A stretch of 64,000 nt of DNA from DASTCZ01 sp035308165 (GTDB lineage Bacteria; Acidobacteriota; Terriglobia; Acidiferrales; UBA7541). Location of the stretch: positions 57,220 to 121,219 of the forward strand of contig DATGHC010000026.1 in assembly GCA_035308165.1 (NCBI GenBank), given 5' to 3'. Positions 24,057 to 33,260 of this stretch are shown piece after piece; position 1 is the stretch's first letter; every line of letters starts with the position of its first letter. Below the pieces are notes generated by a model. That model made no database searches. It was not told the origin of the DNA and worked only from the letters and a program-made list of their open reading frames with translations. The position numbers were made by a program, and so were the translations under genes.

Positions 24057-25691
24057 TCAACGGAGATCGGCGGGCGTTCGGTCGGCGGCGTGCCAAATCT
24101 GCTGGAGTTTCGCGGACGTCAGTTGGGCGGCGGAATCATCTCCTGACGCTTTGGCAGCACGCATCAAGCCCATAAGAGAAGAAGTCCGCTCGGGCGCTCG
24201 CGAAAGCGAGGTCTCAAAGGCTGTTCGTGCGTCGGCGGGGCGCTGCATTTTCAAGAGCAATTCGCCGATCAGCTCAAAGGTTGGTTTTGCCACTTCGGGC
24301 GGGCCGAAAGCGAATGGCATGGTTTGTTCGACAGCGGCGGCTCTTTGCAGAAGAGCGAGGGCCTGATCGTTGTGGCCGTCGGCTGCGAGGACTAGCGCTT
24401 CCAATTGCTGCTGGCAAATATCCGGCACCTTGCGATCGTCGCCTGAGGGTGAATAAACTCCGCGGACCGGCGGGCCGCCTTCTGCCGCGGCCCAGTGCGA
24501 GGACTGGTCCTGCATGAGCTTCAAGATCGTGCGCGCTGAATCCAGATCGCCCTTTTGGATGGCGCTATATCCGGCGATAAATTCAGAAAAGAAGTGCGAG
24601 CGTGTTGTTTCGCCCAGCTCCGGTGTCCAGCCGGCGACCTCTCCGCCCCATTCCTGAGTGTCCAACAAATACCGGATCTTCAAGTCAGTGAATGAACTGA
24701 CGGAAGAGGTGTCGCGCCCAACGAAACCGCGCGCGCGAGCAGCTTCCAAGGAGCGGGCCGCTTCATCGCGGCAGGCGGCCAGGACTCGGCGAGCATCCGC
24801 GAATCGGCCTTGTTGCAAATAGCCATACTCCAACCAGAAAGGATAATGGCCGCACACCATGGGCGATCCACCCCGATCAGCCGACTGGCGATTGGAAACC
24901 GCAACAGCGATTTCGTTCGCATGGACCACATCGTCCCACATGCCCAGGGCTAGAAAAATGTGCGAAGTCATGTGCTGGGCGTGGGCCGCGTTTGGCGCGA
25001 TGGTGGAATAAGCGCGAGCGGCGCGAAGGCCGAGAGGCGCGTGAACGGGGTCGTCAAAAGAATGAATCAGGTAGTGTGCCGCGCCCGGGTGATGCGGATG
25101 CGCGTAGAAAAGATCCTCTAGAATTGCTGCGGCCCGCATGTAGGTGGGGATATCCCGGCCGTTGTGCGCGGTGCCCAGAATTGAGAGGGCGTAGAAGGCG
25201 GCACCATCCACATCGGCGGGATATTTTTCGTGGAGGCGGGCCATGGCGTCGGAATATTTAAAGTCGCGGGAATCCTTATCGCCGTCGCCATAGAGTATTT
25301 CAACCGCGCGTAAATAATCCTTTTCGCGCTCGGTGGGGGCTTTCGCGAGGCGCTCTTCAGGCGTGGGAGCGAGGCGCGACAGCGCTTCCAATGCCGCGCG
25401 GCGGTTTTGCTCCATCCAAATGGGATGATTGAAGGTCATGGCCTCACCCCAATAGGCCATGGCGAAATTTGGATCGGCCTGTTCGGCTAGCTGGAAGAAT
25501 TTGGCGGCGTCTTCGTATTCAAAGTTATGTAGCTGAGCAAGTCCATGCAGGAAGGCGGATTGCGCGGCGGGTGCGCCGGAATTTGCGAAGGAAACTTCGC
25601 CGAAATCATTCTGTGCGCGGGCAGGCAGCGAACAACACGAGATCAACAATCCCGCTAACGTGCATAACGCAAAAATACGATTTTTCACCAT
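24057..25691 (-). CDS. TPR-rich exported lipoprotein candidate
   Basis: 544 aa. The N-terminus MVKNRIFALCTLAGLLISCC carries a plausible lipobox (LLISC), so it may be lipid-anchored. The rest is helical repeats: HNFEYEDAAKFFQLAEQADPNFAMAYWGEAM, a central HPGAAHYLIHSFDDPVHA and NAAHAQHMTSHIFLALGMWDDVV block, and C-terminal TPRs. This set of motifs is common in uncharacterised soil-bacterial proteins. GGAGAA directly before ATG 25691 sets the start; the frame extends to 25760. Function unknown. Confidence 0.83.
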   Translation of the reverse strand: MVKNRIFALCTLAGLLISCCSLPARAQNDFGEVSFANSGAPAAQSAFLHGLAQLHNFEYEDAAKFFQLAEQADPNFAMAYWGEAMTFNHPIWMEQNRRAALEALSRLAPTPEERLAKAPTEREKDYLRAVEILYGDGDKDSRDFKYSDAMARLHEKYPADVDGAAFYALSILGTAHNGRDIPTYMRAAAILEDLFYAHPHHPGAAHYLIHSFDDPVHAPLGLRAARAYSTIAPNAAHAQHMTSHIFLALGMWDDVVHANEIAVAVSNRQSADRGGSPMVCGHYPFWLEYGYLQQGRFADARRVLAACRDEAARSLEAARARGFVGRDTSSVSSFTDLKIRYLLDTQEWGGEVAGWTPELGETTRSHFFSEFIAGYSAIQKGDLDSARTILKLMQDQSSHWAAAEGGPPVRGVYSPSGDDRKVPDICQQQLEALVLAADGHNDQALALLQRAAAVEQTMPFAFGPPEVAKPTFELIGELLLKMQRPADARTAFETSLSRAPERTSSLMGLMRAAKASGDDSAAQLTSAKLQQIWHAADRTPADLR

Positions 25692-25924
25692 TTCTCCAGT
25701 GTGGCGCTGCACACGAAAAGGACCATTAATCGAGACGGCTGGTTTCTGAGTCGAAGCCATTGTCTCATCCGACGGAATCTTGGCGCCAGCGATATGAAAA
25801 ATTGCTTTCTTCCGGCGATGACGACGCCGGATGCGGTCAAATTCATGCTAGATTGGCGATTCCCGTAGCGGAGCAGAACGAGCGGGCTTTCGTAAGTTAT
25901 TCGCAACGGAACTGAGGAGGGGAA

Positions 25925-27400
25925 GTGGGTTACAAGGATTTGCGCGCGTTCGTTGAACGTCTGGAGCGCGAAAAGGAATTGAAGCGCATCACCGTGGAAG
26001 TGGACCCGGTGCTGGAGATTACCGAGATCGCGGAGCGTGCCGTGCGCGCCGGCGGCCCCGCGCTCTTATTTGAAAAGCCGAAGGGATCGCGCGTACCTCT
26101 GCTGATTAACGCGCTGGGGAGCGAGCGGCGAATCAATCTGGCGCTGGAAGTGAATGAAGTTGGCGAAATCGCTGATCGAATCCGCGGAATGCTGGACTTT
26201 CAATCTCCTCAGGGGCTTTTCGAGAAAATCAAAATGTTGCCGAAGCTGGCGGAGCTGGGGTCATTTTTTCCTAAGACGGTGCGCAGCGGGGTGTGTAAAG
26301 AAGTTGTAAAAAAGGAAAACTTCTCGCTCTTCGATTTCCCCATCTTGAAATGCTGGCCGCAGGACGCAGGGCGATTCATCACCTGGCCGCTTGTAATTAC
26401 CAAGAATCCTGAAACAGGGAAGCGGAATGTGGGCGTTTACCGTATGCAGGTTTATGACGAACGCACCACCGGCATGCACTGGCAAACGCAGAAACATGGC
26501 GCGGAACATTTTCGCCGCGCGCGCATGAAAAATCCCGATGGGCGAATCGAAGTGGCTGTGGCAATTGGCGCCGACCCGGCGACATGCCTCGCGGGCATTC
26601 TACCGATCCCTCCGGACCTGGACGAATTCATGTTCGCTGGATTCTTGCGGCGCGATCCCGTCGAAATGGTGAAGGCGGAAACGCTGGACATCGAAGTGCC
26701 AGCCAATTCGGAAATCGTTTTGGAAGGATACGTGAATTTGAATGAGATGCGGACGGAAGGGCCGTTTGGCGATCATACGGGATTTTATTCGCTGGAAGGG
26801 GAGTACCCGGTATTCCACGTCACCTGTGTGACGCACCGGCGTGATCCTATATATATGACCACGATCGTCGGACCTCCTCCGCAAGAGGATTTCTGGATGG
26901 GGCACGCGGTTGAGCGAATTTTTCTGCCCGTGATGAAGATGCAGTACCCTGAGATTGTAGATGTGGCGATGCCTGCGGAAGGCATATTCCACAATTTGAT
27001 GATTGTGGCAATAAGGAAATCGTATCCCGGCCACGCGCGGAAGATAATGAACGCCATCTGGTCTCTGGGGCAGGCCATGTTTACGAAGGTCATTGTGGTG
27101 GTGGACCACGATGTGGACATCCAGAACCCGCGAGAAGTGGTCTGGAAGACCCTGTGCGCTCTGGATCCCGAGCGCGATATTCAGTTTGTGATGGGCCCGC
27201 TGGATAGTTTGGACCACGCGGCGCGCATACAGGACTTCGGCTCGAAGATGGGAGTGGACGCAACTCGCAAGTGGGCCAGCGAAGGCTTTGCCCGGCCGTG
27301 GCCGGATGAAATCGTGATGGACTCCGCGATTTCTTCAAGAATCGATGGCCTTTGGGACAGTTTGGGACTCCCAAAATACCCTCGACGCACAAAAAAGTAA
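25925..27400 (+). CDS. ubiD: UbiD-family decarboxylase
   Basis: 491 aa, similar along its whole length to UbiD (3-octaprenyl-4-hydroxybenzoate or menaquinone-pathway decarboxylase), which needs prenylated FMN. It shows GRRNV-type KRNVGVYRMQVYDERTTGMHWQ, VAVAIGADPATCLAGILPIPPDLDEFMFAGFLR, and the catalytic ENLR-like segment EGPFGDHTGFYS. The start is GTG at 25925 behind GAGGAGGGG. The substrate (quinone precursor or another aromatic acid) cannot be read from sequence; no ubiX is in the window. Confidence 0.92.
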   Translation: MGYKDLRAFVERLEREKELKRITVEVDPVLEITEIAERAVRAGGPALLFEKPKGSRVPLLINALGSERRINLALEVNEVGEIADRIRGMLDFQSPQGLFEKIKMLPKLAELGSFFPKTVRSGVCKEVVKKENFSLFDFPILKCWPQDAGRFITWPLVITKNPETGKRNVGVYRMQVYDERTTGMHWQTQKHGAEHFRRARMKNPDGRIEVAVAIGADPATCLAGILPIPPDLDEFMFAGFLRRDPVEMVKAETLDIEVPANSEIVLEGYVNLNEMRTEGPFGDHTGFYSLEGEYPVFHVTCVTHRRDPIYMTTIVGPPPQEDFWMGHAVERIFLPVMKMQYPEIVDVAMPAEGIFHNLMIVAIRKSYPGHARKIMNAIWSLGQAMFTKVIVVVDHDVDIQNPREVVWKTLCALDPERDIQFVMGPLDSLDHAARIQDFGSKMGVDATRKWASEGFARPWPDEIVMDSAISSRIDGLWDSLGLPKYPRRTKK

Positions 27401-27625
27401 CCCCATCCCAATCGGACGCCCCTCAGCCAGACCCTCTCCGCAGCCGCATCTGTGGCTATTTACTGCGGAGAACCCCCTAAAACTACCCAAGAACTACCCG
27501 TATTCTTACGACAACTGCCCATTAGGTCAGCTTGACACTCGCGCATCCGGATGAGACAACGGGCGCAGGGGAATGTGTCAGACGAAACCCAGCATCGGAG
27601 AAGGAAACGCGGGACTCGGAAGATT

Positions 27626-27847
27626 ATGGGATCGAATGCACACTCCTTAAGCGAGTCGCGCGAGGTAATGAGCCTGCGTCAGGCTTCCAATTATTTAGGG
27701 GTTTCAGCGGACACGATGTATCGCTACGTCAGCGAAGGGCTGGTTCCCGCATTCAAGCTGGGGAACCGGTGGAAACTCAGAAAATCCGTTTTGGATCGTT
27801 GGATGGAACGCAAGATGAGCCAGGCGCGACCAAAGCGCCGGCACTAG
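27626..27847 (+). CDS. Excisionase-type HTH protein
   Basis: 73 aa from the ATG at 27626. SLRQASNYLGVSADTMYRYVSEGLVPAFKLGNRWKLRKSVLDRWME is a complete MerR-like/excisionase HTH domain. GGAAG precedes the ATG. It lies 46 bp before pilM on the same strand, so it may be co-transcribed and regulate the pilus operon. No integrase is nearby, so an excision role is unlikely. Confidence 0.82.
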   Translation: MGSNAHSLSESREVMSLRQASNYLGVSADTMYRYVSEGLVPAFKLGNRWKLRKSVLDRWMERKMSQARPKRRH

Positions 27848-27893
27848 AGCAGCCTGTTTAGACAGTCGCGTAAGCAGGAAAGGGGCTCGATAG

Positions 27894-28946
27894 ATGTTTG
27901 GTGGCACCAAAGCAAAGGATCTGGTTGGCCTCGATATCGGATCGAGCTCGATAAAAGCTGTCGAGCTCAAAGCCGGGCGCCAGGGATACGAGTTGGTCAG
28001 CTACGGCATGGAGCCGTTGGCCCAAGACACCGTGGTGGATGGCGCAATCATGGACGCGCCTCTGGTAGCCGCGGGAATCGCAAACATTTTCGAGCGGCAA
28101 AACATCAAAACCAAGAATGTGGCCACCGCGGTTTCCGGCCACTCGGTTATTGTGAAACGAGTTCCGCTGCCGCTGATGAGTGAAGAAGAGCTTTACGACC
28201 GCATCCAGGCGGAAGCAAGCCAACATATTCCCTTCGACATTGCCGATGTGAACCTGAGCTACCAGCATCTGGACTCCGTTGATTCCCAAATGGATGTGCT
28301 GCTGGTGGCTGTGAAGAAAGACAAAATTCTTAATCACACCAACGTGCTCGCTCAAGCGAACAAGACGCCCGTGGTTGTGGACATTGATGCGTTCGCTCTT
28401 CAGAACTGTTTCGAGATGAATTACGAGCCGGATCCCGGACAAACCGTAGCGCTGCTGAACATCGGCGCCAGCGTGATGAATATGAACATCGTGCGCGGAG
28501 GGATCCCATTGTATCCGCGCGACGTTTCCGTGGGCGGCAACCAATATACCGACGCGTTGCAAAAGGAACTCGACCTTAGCTTTGAAGACGCGGAACGGCT
28601 GAAGATGGGAGAGGCCATCGCGGGAGTCAGTGACGAGCACCGCGGCACCATCCTGCGTTCGGTGTCGGACATTCTGATCCTGGAAATCCAGAAGACGTTC
28701 GACTTCTTTCGCGCCACGGCCAGCGGCGAATCCATTCAAAAGATTTTCGTAGCCGGGGGCACCGCACGGGTTCCCGGGTTGGTGGACCTGCTCCGAGAGG
28801 AGTTTGCCGTACCGGTTGAAGAGTTGTATCCGTTCCGGAAGATCGTCATCAATCCAGCGCGCCAAAACGAAGAACAGATTCGCGAACTGGCGCCAAGGCT
28901 GGCCATTGCGGTTGGCCTGGCTCTGAGGAGCTTCGATCAGCCATGA
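27894..28946 (+). CDS. pilM: Type IV pilus inner-membrane platform protein PilM
   Basis: 350 aa, actin-like ATPase fold: LVGLDIGSSSIKAVEL (phosphate 1), VVDIDAFALQN, ALLNIGASVMNMNIV, KIFVAGGTARVPGL. It is a cytoplasmic protein that binds the N-terminal peptide of PilN. First gene of pilMNOPQ; the stop overlaps the pilN start as ATGA. Confidence 0.95.
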   Translation: MFGGTKAKDLVGLDIGSSSIKAVELKAGRQGYELVSYGMEPLAQDTVVDGAIMDAPLVAAGIANIFERQNIKTKNVATAVSGHSVIVKRVPLPLMSEEELYDRIQAEASQHIPFDIADVNLSYQHLDSVDSQMDVLLVAVKKDKILNHTNVLAQANKTPVVVDIDAFALQNCFEMNYEPDPGQTVALLNIGASVMNMNIVRGGIPLYPRDVSVGGNQYTDALQKELDLSFEDAERLKMGEAIAGVSDEHRGTILRSVSDILILEIQKTFDFFRATASGESIQKIFVAGGTARVPGLVDLLREEFAVPVEELYPFRKIVINPARQNEEQIRELAPRLAIAVGLALRSFDQP

Positions 28947-29572
28947 TTCGCATTAACCTGCTCGGTCAAGCCCGTCCGAAGGCACAGAGGCGCGCGGTCC
29001 CGCTTGAGGCTACGCTTCAAATCCTCATGCTGGGGCTCGCCGCTATACTCGGTTTCGGTTTCCTGGCCGCTGATTACTGGCAAGCCAGCGGCAAAGTGAA
29101 AGAAGTTCAGAAAGATATCGACCGGCTGAAGCAGCAAAAAGCACAACTCGAACAAATCAAACAACAGGTGGATGCGTTTGAGAAGCAGAAGAACCTCCTG
29201 CAACAGCGGATCAACGTAATCGAAGAACTTCAGAAGAACCGCACGGGAGGGCAGGAGTTGCTCGACGCGGTGGCCAACACGGTCAGCCGCACGGAAACAC
29301 TCTGGTTGACCTCTTTAACCCGCAAGGGGAATTCACTGACCATCGTCGGCACGGCGGGTTCCATCAACGCGGTTGCGGAATACATCACGCAGCTCAAACG
29401 CTCGGGCTTTTTCCAGAAGGTGGAAATCAAGGAAGCGAAACAGAACGACGATAAAACGGTGCAGCTATTCGATTTCACGCTGAGTGCGGATTTCGCACCA
29501 CCTAACAAGGCATCGGGTTCACCCGCACCCGCACCAGCAGCACCACCGGCTAAAGGTCAGAGGGTGGGCTAA
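28943..29572 (+). CDS. pilN: Type IV pilus assembly protein PilN
   Basis: 209 aa. The N-terminal MIRINLLGQARP is the PilM-binding motif. One transmembrane helix (~25-46) is followed by a coiled coil (VKEVQKDIDRLKQQKAQLEQ) and a periplasmic ferredoxin-like domain. A Pro/Ala-rich tail (GSPAPAPAAPPAKGQ) ends it. 5 bp before pilO. Confidence 0.94.
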   Translation: MIRINLLGQARPKAQRRAVPLEATLQILMLGLAAILGFGFLAADYWQASGKVKEVQKDIDRLKQQKAQLEQIKQQVDAFEKQKNLLQQRINVIEELQKNRTGGQELLDAVANTVSRTETLWLTSLTRKGNSLTIVGTAGSINAVAEYITQLKRSGFFQKVEIKEAKQNDDKTVQLFDFTLSADFAPPNKASGSPAPAPAAPPAKGQRVG

Positions 29573-29577
29573 CGACT

Positions 29578-30204
29578 ATGGCTATCTCCTTTCGCGAAAT
29601 GCCCTGGTATGTTCAGGTCCTGGTATTCGTGACGCTGGCCGCGATCATCATCGGGCTAGGCGAGTATGTTCCGTTTTCGCCCGTGAAGACCGCTCGCAAC
29701 GATTTGGCCCAGCTCAGCCAGGACCGGCAGGCGCTTTCCGAGCAAGTAAGCTCGCTCGAAGTCTACCGACGGCGCTATTCGGAGTTCCGCGCGGAAACCG
29801 ACGCGATGCAGAAGCAATTGGACACGCTGCAAGTGATCGTCCCCGAAGATAAGGATCTGGACGAATTCATCCGCATGGTCCAGGGCGCGGCGCAATCCGC
29901 GGGAGTGGAGATTCGGCGCATGGCCGCCGGACCGGTTACGCCCAAGGATTATCACTACGAAATGACTTTTGACGTGGAAGTGGACGGTCCTTATTTCGGG
30001 ATTATGGATTTCTTTGCGCGGTTGAGCCGACTCTCCAGGATTATCAACGTGGGCGATTTGTTCGTGGGAGGGATTCCCACGGGGCAATCAACCAAAATTC
30101 CGGTGCGGCCGGGCACCAGTGTGGCGGGAAAGCTTTCGCTGACGACTTACTTTACCAAGCCTGGTGATGATGCAACCAACAAGACCACGGCGGCGAAACA
30201 CTGA
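29578..30204 (+). CDS. pilO: Type IV pilus assembly protein PilO
   Basis: 208 aa. A short N-terminus, one transmembrane helix (YVQVLVFVTLAAIIIGLGEYV), a coiled coil (DLAQLSQDRQALSEQVSSLEVYRRRY), and a periplasmic domain with YEMTFDVEVDGPYFGIMDFFARLSRL. It forms the alignment complex with PilN and PilP. Confidence 0.94.
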   Translation: MAISFREMPWYVQVLVFVTLAAIIIGLGEYVPFSPVKTARNDLAQLSQDRQALSEQVSSLEVYRRRYSEFRAETDAMQKQLDTLQVIVPEDKDLDEFIRMVQGAAQSAGVEIRRMAAGPVTPKDYHYEMTFDVEVDGPYFGIMDFFARLSRLSRIINVGDLFVGGIPTGQSTKIPVRPGTSVAGKLSLTTYFTKPGDDATNKTTAAKH

Positions 30205-30205
30205 C

Positions 30206-31144
30206 ATGGCCATCATGATTAAACGCGTTCCAATTGTGCCCATGGGTTTGCTGGCAGCGGTCCTGCTGGGATCCGGCGTAGCCGGCGCTCAGATCAATCC
30301 TGCGACGGCGCAGAATTCTGCTAAAGCTGCTGCGAATGTTGCGGGGCAAACCGGTGCGCAGTCATCAAATCAACCCGCTAAGCCATCGAGCCCAACGTCC
30401 ACGCCGACGAAGCCCGGCGGGCAATCAACGACAACAACTAAGTCCGCGGGGCAAACAAGTTCGGCGGCGCAAACACAGAAACCTGCACCGAAGACTTCTT
30501 CGACACAGACGCCTGCAGGCCAGAAAGATCAGAAGCCGGCGATGAACCAGACTGCCGGCAGTAAGAACGCGGCGAAAACTGCACCGGTGAGGACAGCGCC
30601 GGCAACTCAAACTCAGGCGAAGCAAACTCCGGCATCTACCAACAAGACTCCGGCAAAGACGACACCAGCGCCTGTTAAGCAGACCCAAACGAAGGCCACA
30701 CCAGCGCCGGCAAAGCAGTCCGCAACGAAGCCGGTCCCCTCGAAGACAGACGCGAAACCAGCGGGCAAAGAGGATGCTGCTGAAGTAAAGAAGGCTACGC
30801 CACCTGTCTCACGGCGCGACCCCTTCATCACGCTGATCGGCAAGCAGACAGCGGGGGGTTCAGGTCCGGCACGTAAGTTACCTCCGGGCAAGGCTGGTCT
30901 GGAAGTCAGCACATTGATCCTGCAAGGAATCGTGAGCGGACCGAATGGAATGATCGCGGTTGTCGCCAACCCGCAGCGAGGCGTTTATTTCCTGCGCGAA
31001 GGCGACGCGCTGTTCGACGGCCGCGTGGAACACATCAACATGGACGCAGTAACGTTCCACGAAGTCGGCAAGGACGCATTCGGCAATCCGGTGGAACGCG
31101 AAGTGACCAAGAAGTTGAACCCCAGTTCAGGAGAACAGCCATGA
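30206..31144 (+). CDS. pilP: Type IV pilus PilP-like protein with long low-complexity linker
   Basis: 312 aa from the ATG at 30206. A signal peptide (VPMGLLAAVLLGSGVAGAQ) is followed by ~160 residues rich in Thr, Ala, Pro, Lys and Gln. Then comes a compact PilP-like beta domain (RRDPFITLIG, LQGIVSGPNGMIAVVANPQRGVYFLREGD). Usual PilP proteins are under 200 aa with a lipobox; here there is no obvious lipobox and the linker is much extended. The position between pilO and pilQ (ATGA overlap with pilQ) supports the name. Confidence 0.85.
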   Translation: MAIMIKRVPIVPMGLLAAVLLGSGVAGAQINPATAQNSAKAAANVAGQTGAQSSNQPAKPSSPTSTPTKPGGQSTTTTKSAGQTSSAAQTQKPAPKTSSTQTPAGQKDQKPAMNQTAGSKNAAKTAPVRTAPATQTQAKQTPASTNKTPAKTTPAPVKQTQTKATPAPAKQSATKPVPSKTDAKPAGKEDAAEVKKATPPVSRRDPFITLIGKQTAGGSGPARKLPPGKAGLEVSTLILQGIVSGPNGMIAVVANPQRGVYFLREGDALFDGRVEHINMDAVTFHEVGKDAFGNPVEREVTKKLNPSSGEQP

Positions 31145-33195
31145 TCAGGAATTGGCCGGCCAACGGGCTAGCCTGCGCGCTGCTGGCGAGCGGATGTATG
31201 CTCACCGCCGGAGCCGCGGCAGTGCCGGGCCAAAATAATTCCGCCGCGCCATCCACGGCAAATCGCCAACCGGCCATCGTGCACACGGCCCCCATCCGGA
31301 TCTCGCGCATTGAGGTCACTATGCAGGGCGCCGAGCCGTGCGTCCAGATAGAGGGTGCTGGGGATTTGCACTACCGAACTACCAGGTTGGATAATCCCAA
31401 CCGGCTGGTGCTGGATTTTGCAGACGCGACGCTGGCAACGACCCCCGCCGCGCTTCCCACCGGCGTATCGTTGATTCACAGTGTTCGGGCAAGCCAATTC
31501 GAGCAGGATATCGCACGAGTTGTCGTGGTTTTGGACTACTGGCAGCCATACACAGTTTTGAATTCCACCAAGGGTGTAATAGTGGCTTTCGGCACCTCGT
31601 CTAACGCGGCCGGTAGCCAGGCAACCACTCTTCAAAGCGTAACCTTCCGGAAGAATGGTGCGACGCGCGGTCCTGCGGTCAAAAAGGAGCGGCGTGCTCC
31701 CGTGGTTCCTCCTCCCAGTATGCCGCTGCCGGAATGGTTGACCAAGACCTCATTTGCCCTGGCGAGCCCGGCCCAGCCGCTCCCGCCGGCGCCGATCCCG
31801 CAACAAGTTCAGCAGCCAACGCCGACGACTCCTCAGCAACAGATGCAGCAACAGTCGTCCCCAGTACCTGCGGGAACGCCCCAAACAACGACGCACTATA
31901 CCGGCGAACGCATTAATGTGAATTTTAAGGATTTAGATCTGCTGGACTTCTTTCGTCTGATTCATGAAATCAGCGGATTGAATGTGGTTCTGGATCCTTC
32001 CGTCAAAGGAACGCTGACGACGGTACTTGTGGATGTGCCCTGGGATCAGGCACTGGACATCGTGCTGAAGAACAATAATCTCGACAAACAGCTTGATGGG
32101 AATGTGCTGCGCATCGCAACGCAGGCCACCCTGAAGTCAGAAGCCGATCAGCGCGCCGACTTGATCAAGGCAGTGACAGAATCCGTAGAGACGACCATGG
32201 TGACTCGGCGTTTAAGCTATGCCAAGGCCACCAAGGGCGTTGGCGGCGGCCCGGCAGCTCAGCAGCAAGGCAAGGGAATGGACGAGTTGCTAAAGCCTTT
32301 GCTGACCAAGCGCGGCACGATTTTTGGAGATCCGCGGACCAACACTTTGATCATTCAGGACATTCCGTCCAACATACCCAGGATGGACGACTTAATTCAC
32401 CAACTGGACCGTAAGTCGCAGCAGGTGGAAATTGAGGCACGCGTGATTTTGGCGTCGCGTTCCTTCGCGCAGGACATTGGAACCCAGTTTGGGATCCAGG
32501 GATTGGCAGCCAATGGCAGAACGGTCATCGGCGGCCTCAATTCTATCAACCCCTCCTCGGGGTCCAGCGGGTCGAGCGGGTCCGGCTCAGGCAGCGGGTC
32601 GGGCGCTGGCGGGTTTATTCTGCCGCTGAATACAAATCTTCCGGCAGTCGGTCCCACAAGCGGGTTTTCGATCACCAACCTTTCCAAGAACTTCGCGGTG
32701 GATTTTGTGATCACGGCAATGGAATCAAAGAGTGTTGGCAAGTTGCTCTCAGCGCCCAAGGTCGTGACTCAGAATAATACCGAAGGGATGACGCAACAGG
32801 GCACGCAAATCCCCATTCAAACCAACATCAACAACACGATTTCGACACAGTATGTGTCCGCCGTATTGATGCTCAGGGTTACCCCGCAAATCACCGCGGA
32901 CGGCACAATTCTAATGAACGTCCACTTGGAAAACACCCAGATTGACAATGGTATTCCGGCAATTTTGGGCCAGCCGGCTCTGGCTACTCAATCTGTGGAC
33001 AATACAGTCCTGGCGCATGACGGCGAAACCATCGTATTGGGAGGCGTCATCGTCGACCAGCAGAGCACTCAGTACAACGAGGTTCCGCTGGTTGGAAGCA
33101 TTCCGATCATCGGAAACCTGTTTAAGCGCCGCGCGGTTAGCGTGCAGTCTCAGGAACTGCTGTTCTTCCTGACCCCGCGGGTATCCCAAGACTAG
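31141..33195 (+). CDS. pilQ: Type IV pilus secretin PilQ
   Basis: 684 aa outer-membrane secretin. Signal peptide; AMIN domain (~55-150) with RISRIEVTMQG and NPNRLVLDFADA; a Pro/Gln-rich linker; secretin/TonB N-domain INVNFKDLDLLDFFRLIHEISGLNVVLDPSVKG; N-domain; and a C-terminal secretin pore ending VGSIPIIGNLFKRRAVSVQSQELLFFLTPRV. A Ser/Gly repeat around residue 475-495 interrupts the region before the pore, a known variable spot in secretins. Last gene of the operon, followed by a clear terminator. Confidence 0.95.
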   Translation: MIRNWPANGLACALLASGCMLTAGAAAVPGQNNSAAPSTANRQPAIVHTAPIRISRIEVTMQGAEPCVQIEGAGDLHYRTTRLDNPNRLVLDFADATLATTPAALPTGVSLIHSVRASQFEQDIARVVVVLDYWQPYTVLNSTKGVIVAFGTSSNAAGSQATTLQSVTFRKNGATRGPAVKKERRAPVVPPPSMPLPEWLTKTSFALASPAQPLPPAPIPQQVQQPTPTTPQQQMQQQSSPVPAGTPQTTTHYTGERINVNFKDLDLLDFFRLIHEISGLNVVLDPSVKGTLTTVLVDVPWDQALDIVLKNNNLDKQLDGNVLRIATQATLKSEADQRADLIKAVTESVETTMVTRRLSYAKATKGVGGGPAAQQQGKGMDELLKPLLTKRGTIFGDPRTNTLIIQDIPSNIPRMDDLIHQLDRKSQQVEIEARVILASRSFAQDIGTQFGIQGLAANGRTVIGGLNSINPSSGSSGSSGSGSGSGSGAGGFILPLNTNLPAVGPTSGFSITNLSKNFAVDFVITAMESKSVGKLLSAPKVVTQNNTEGMTQQGTQIPIQTNINNTISTQYVSAVLMLRVTPQITADGTILMNVHLENTQIDNGIPAILGQPALATQSVDNTVLAHDGETIVLGGVIVDQQSTQYNEVPLVGSIPIIGNLFKRRAVSVQSQELLFFLTPRVSQD

Positions 33196-33228
33196 CCAGA
33201 GAGTCAAAACTGAGGCACAATCTTTAGA

Positions 33229-33260
33229 GGGAGGAGACGAGAGTCTCCTCCTTTCTTTTT
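33229..33260 (+). terminator. Terminator of pilMNOPQ, directly abutting the next start codon
   Basis: Stem 33230-33238/33243-33251 (GGAGGAGAC/GTCTCCTCC) with loop GAGA and the T-run TTTCTTTTT ending at 33260. The next gene starts at 33261. The only Shine-Dalgarno-like sequence for that gene (GGGAGGAG) is inside the 5' arm, so the hairpin may also control its translation. Confidence 0.85.

Noticed and set aside
24057..25691. A curli operon with the CsgG-like gene
   Set aside because: No CsgA, CsgB, CsgE or CsgF homologues nearby, and the CsgG-like protein lacks a lipobox.
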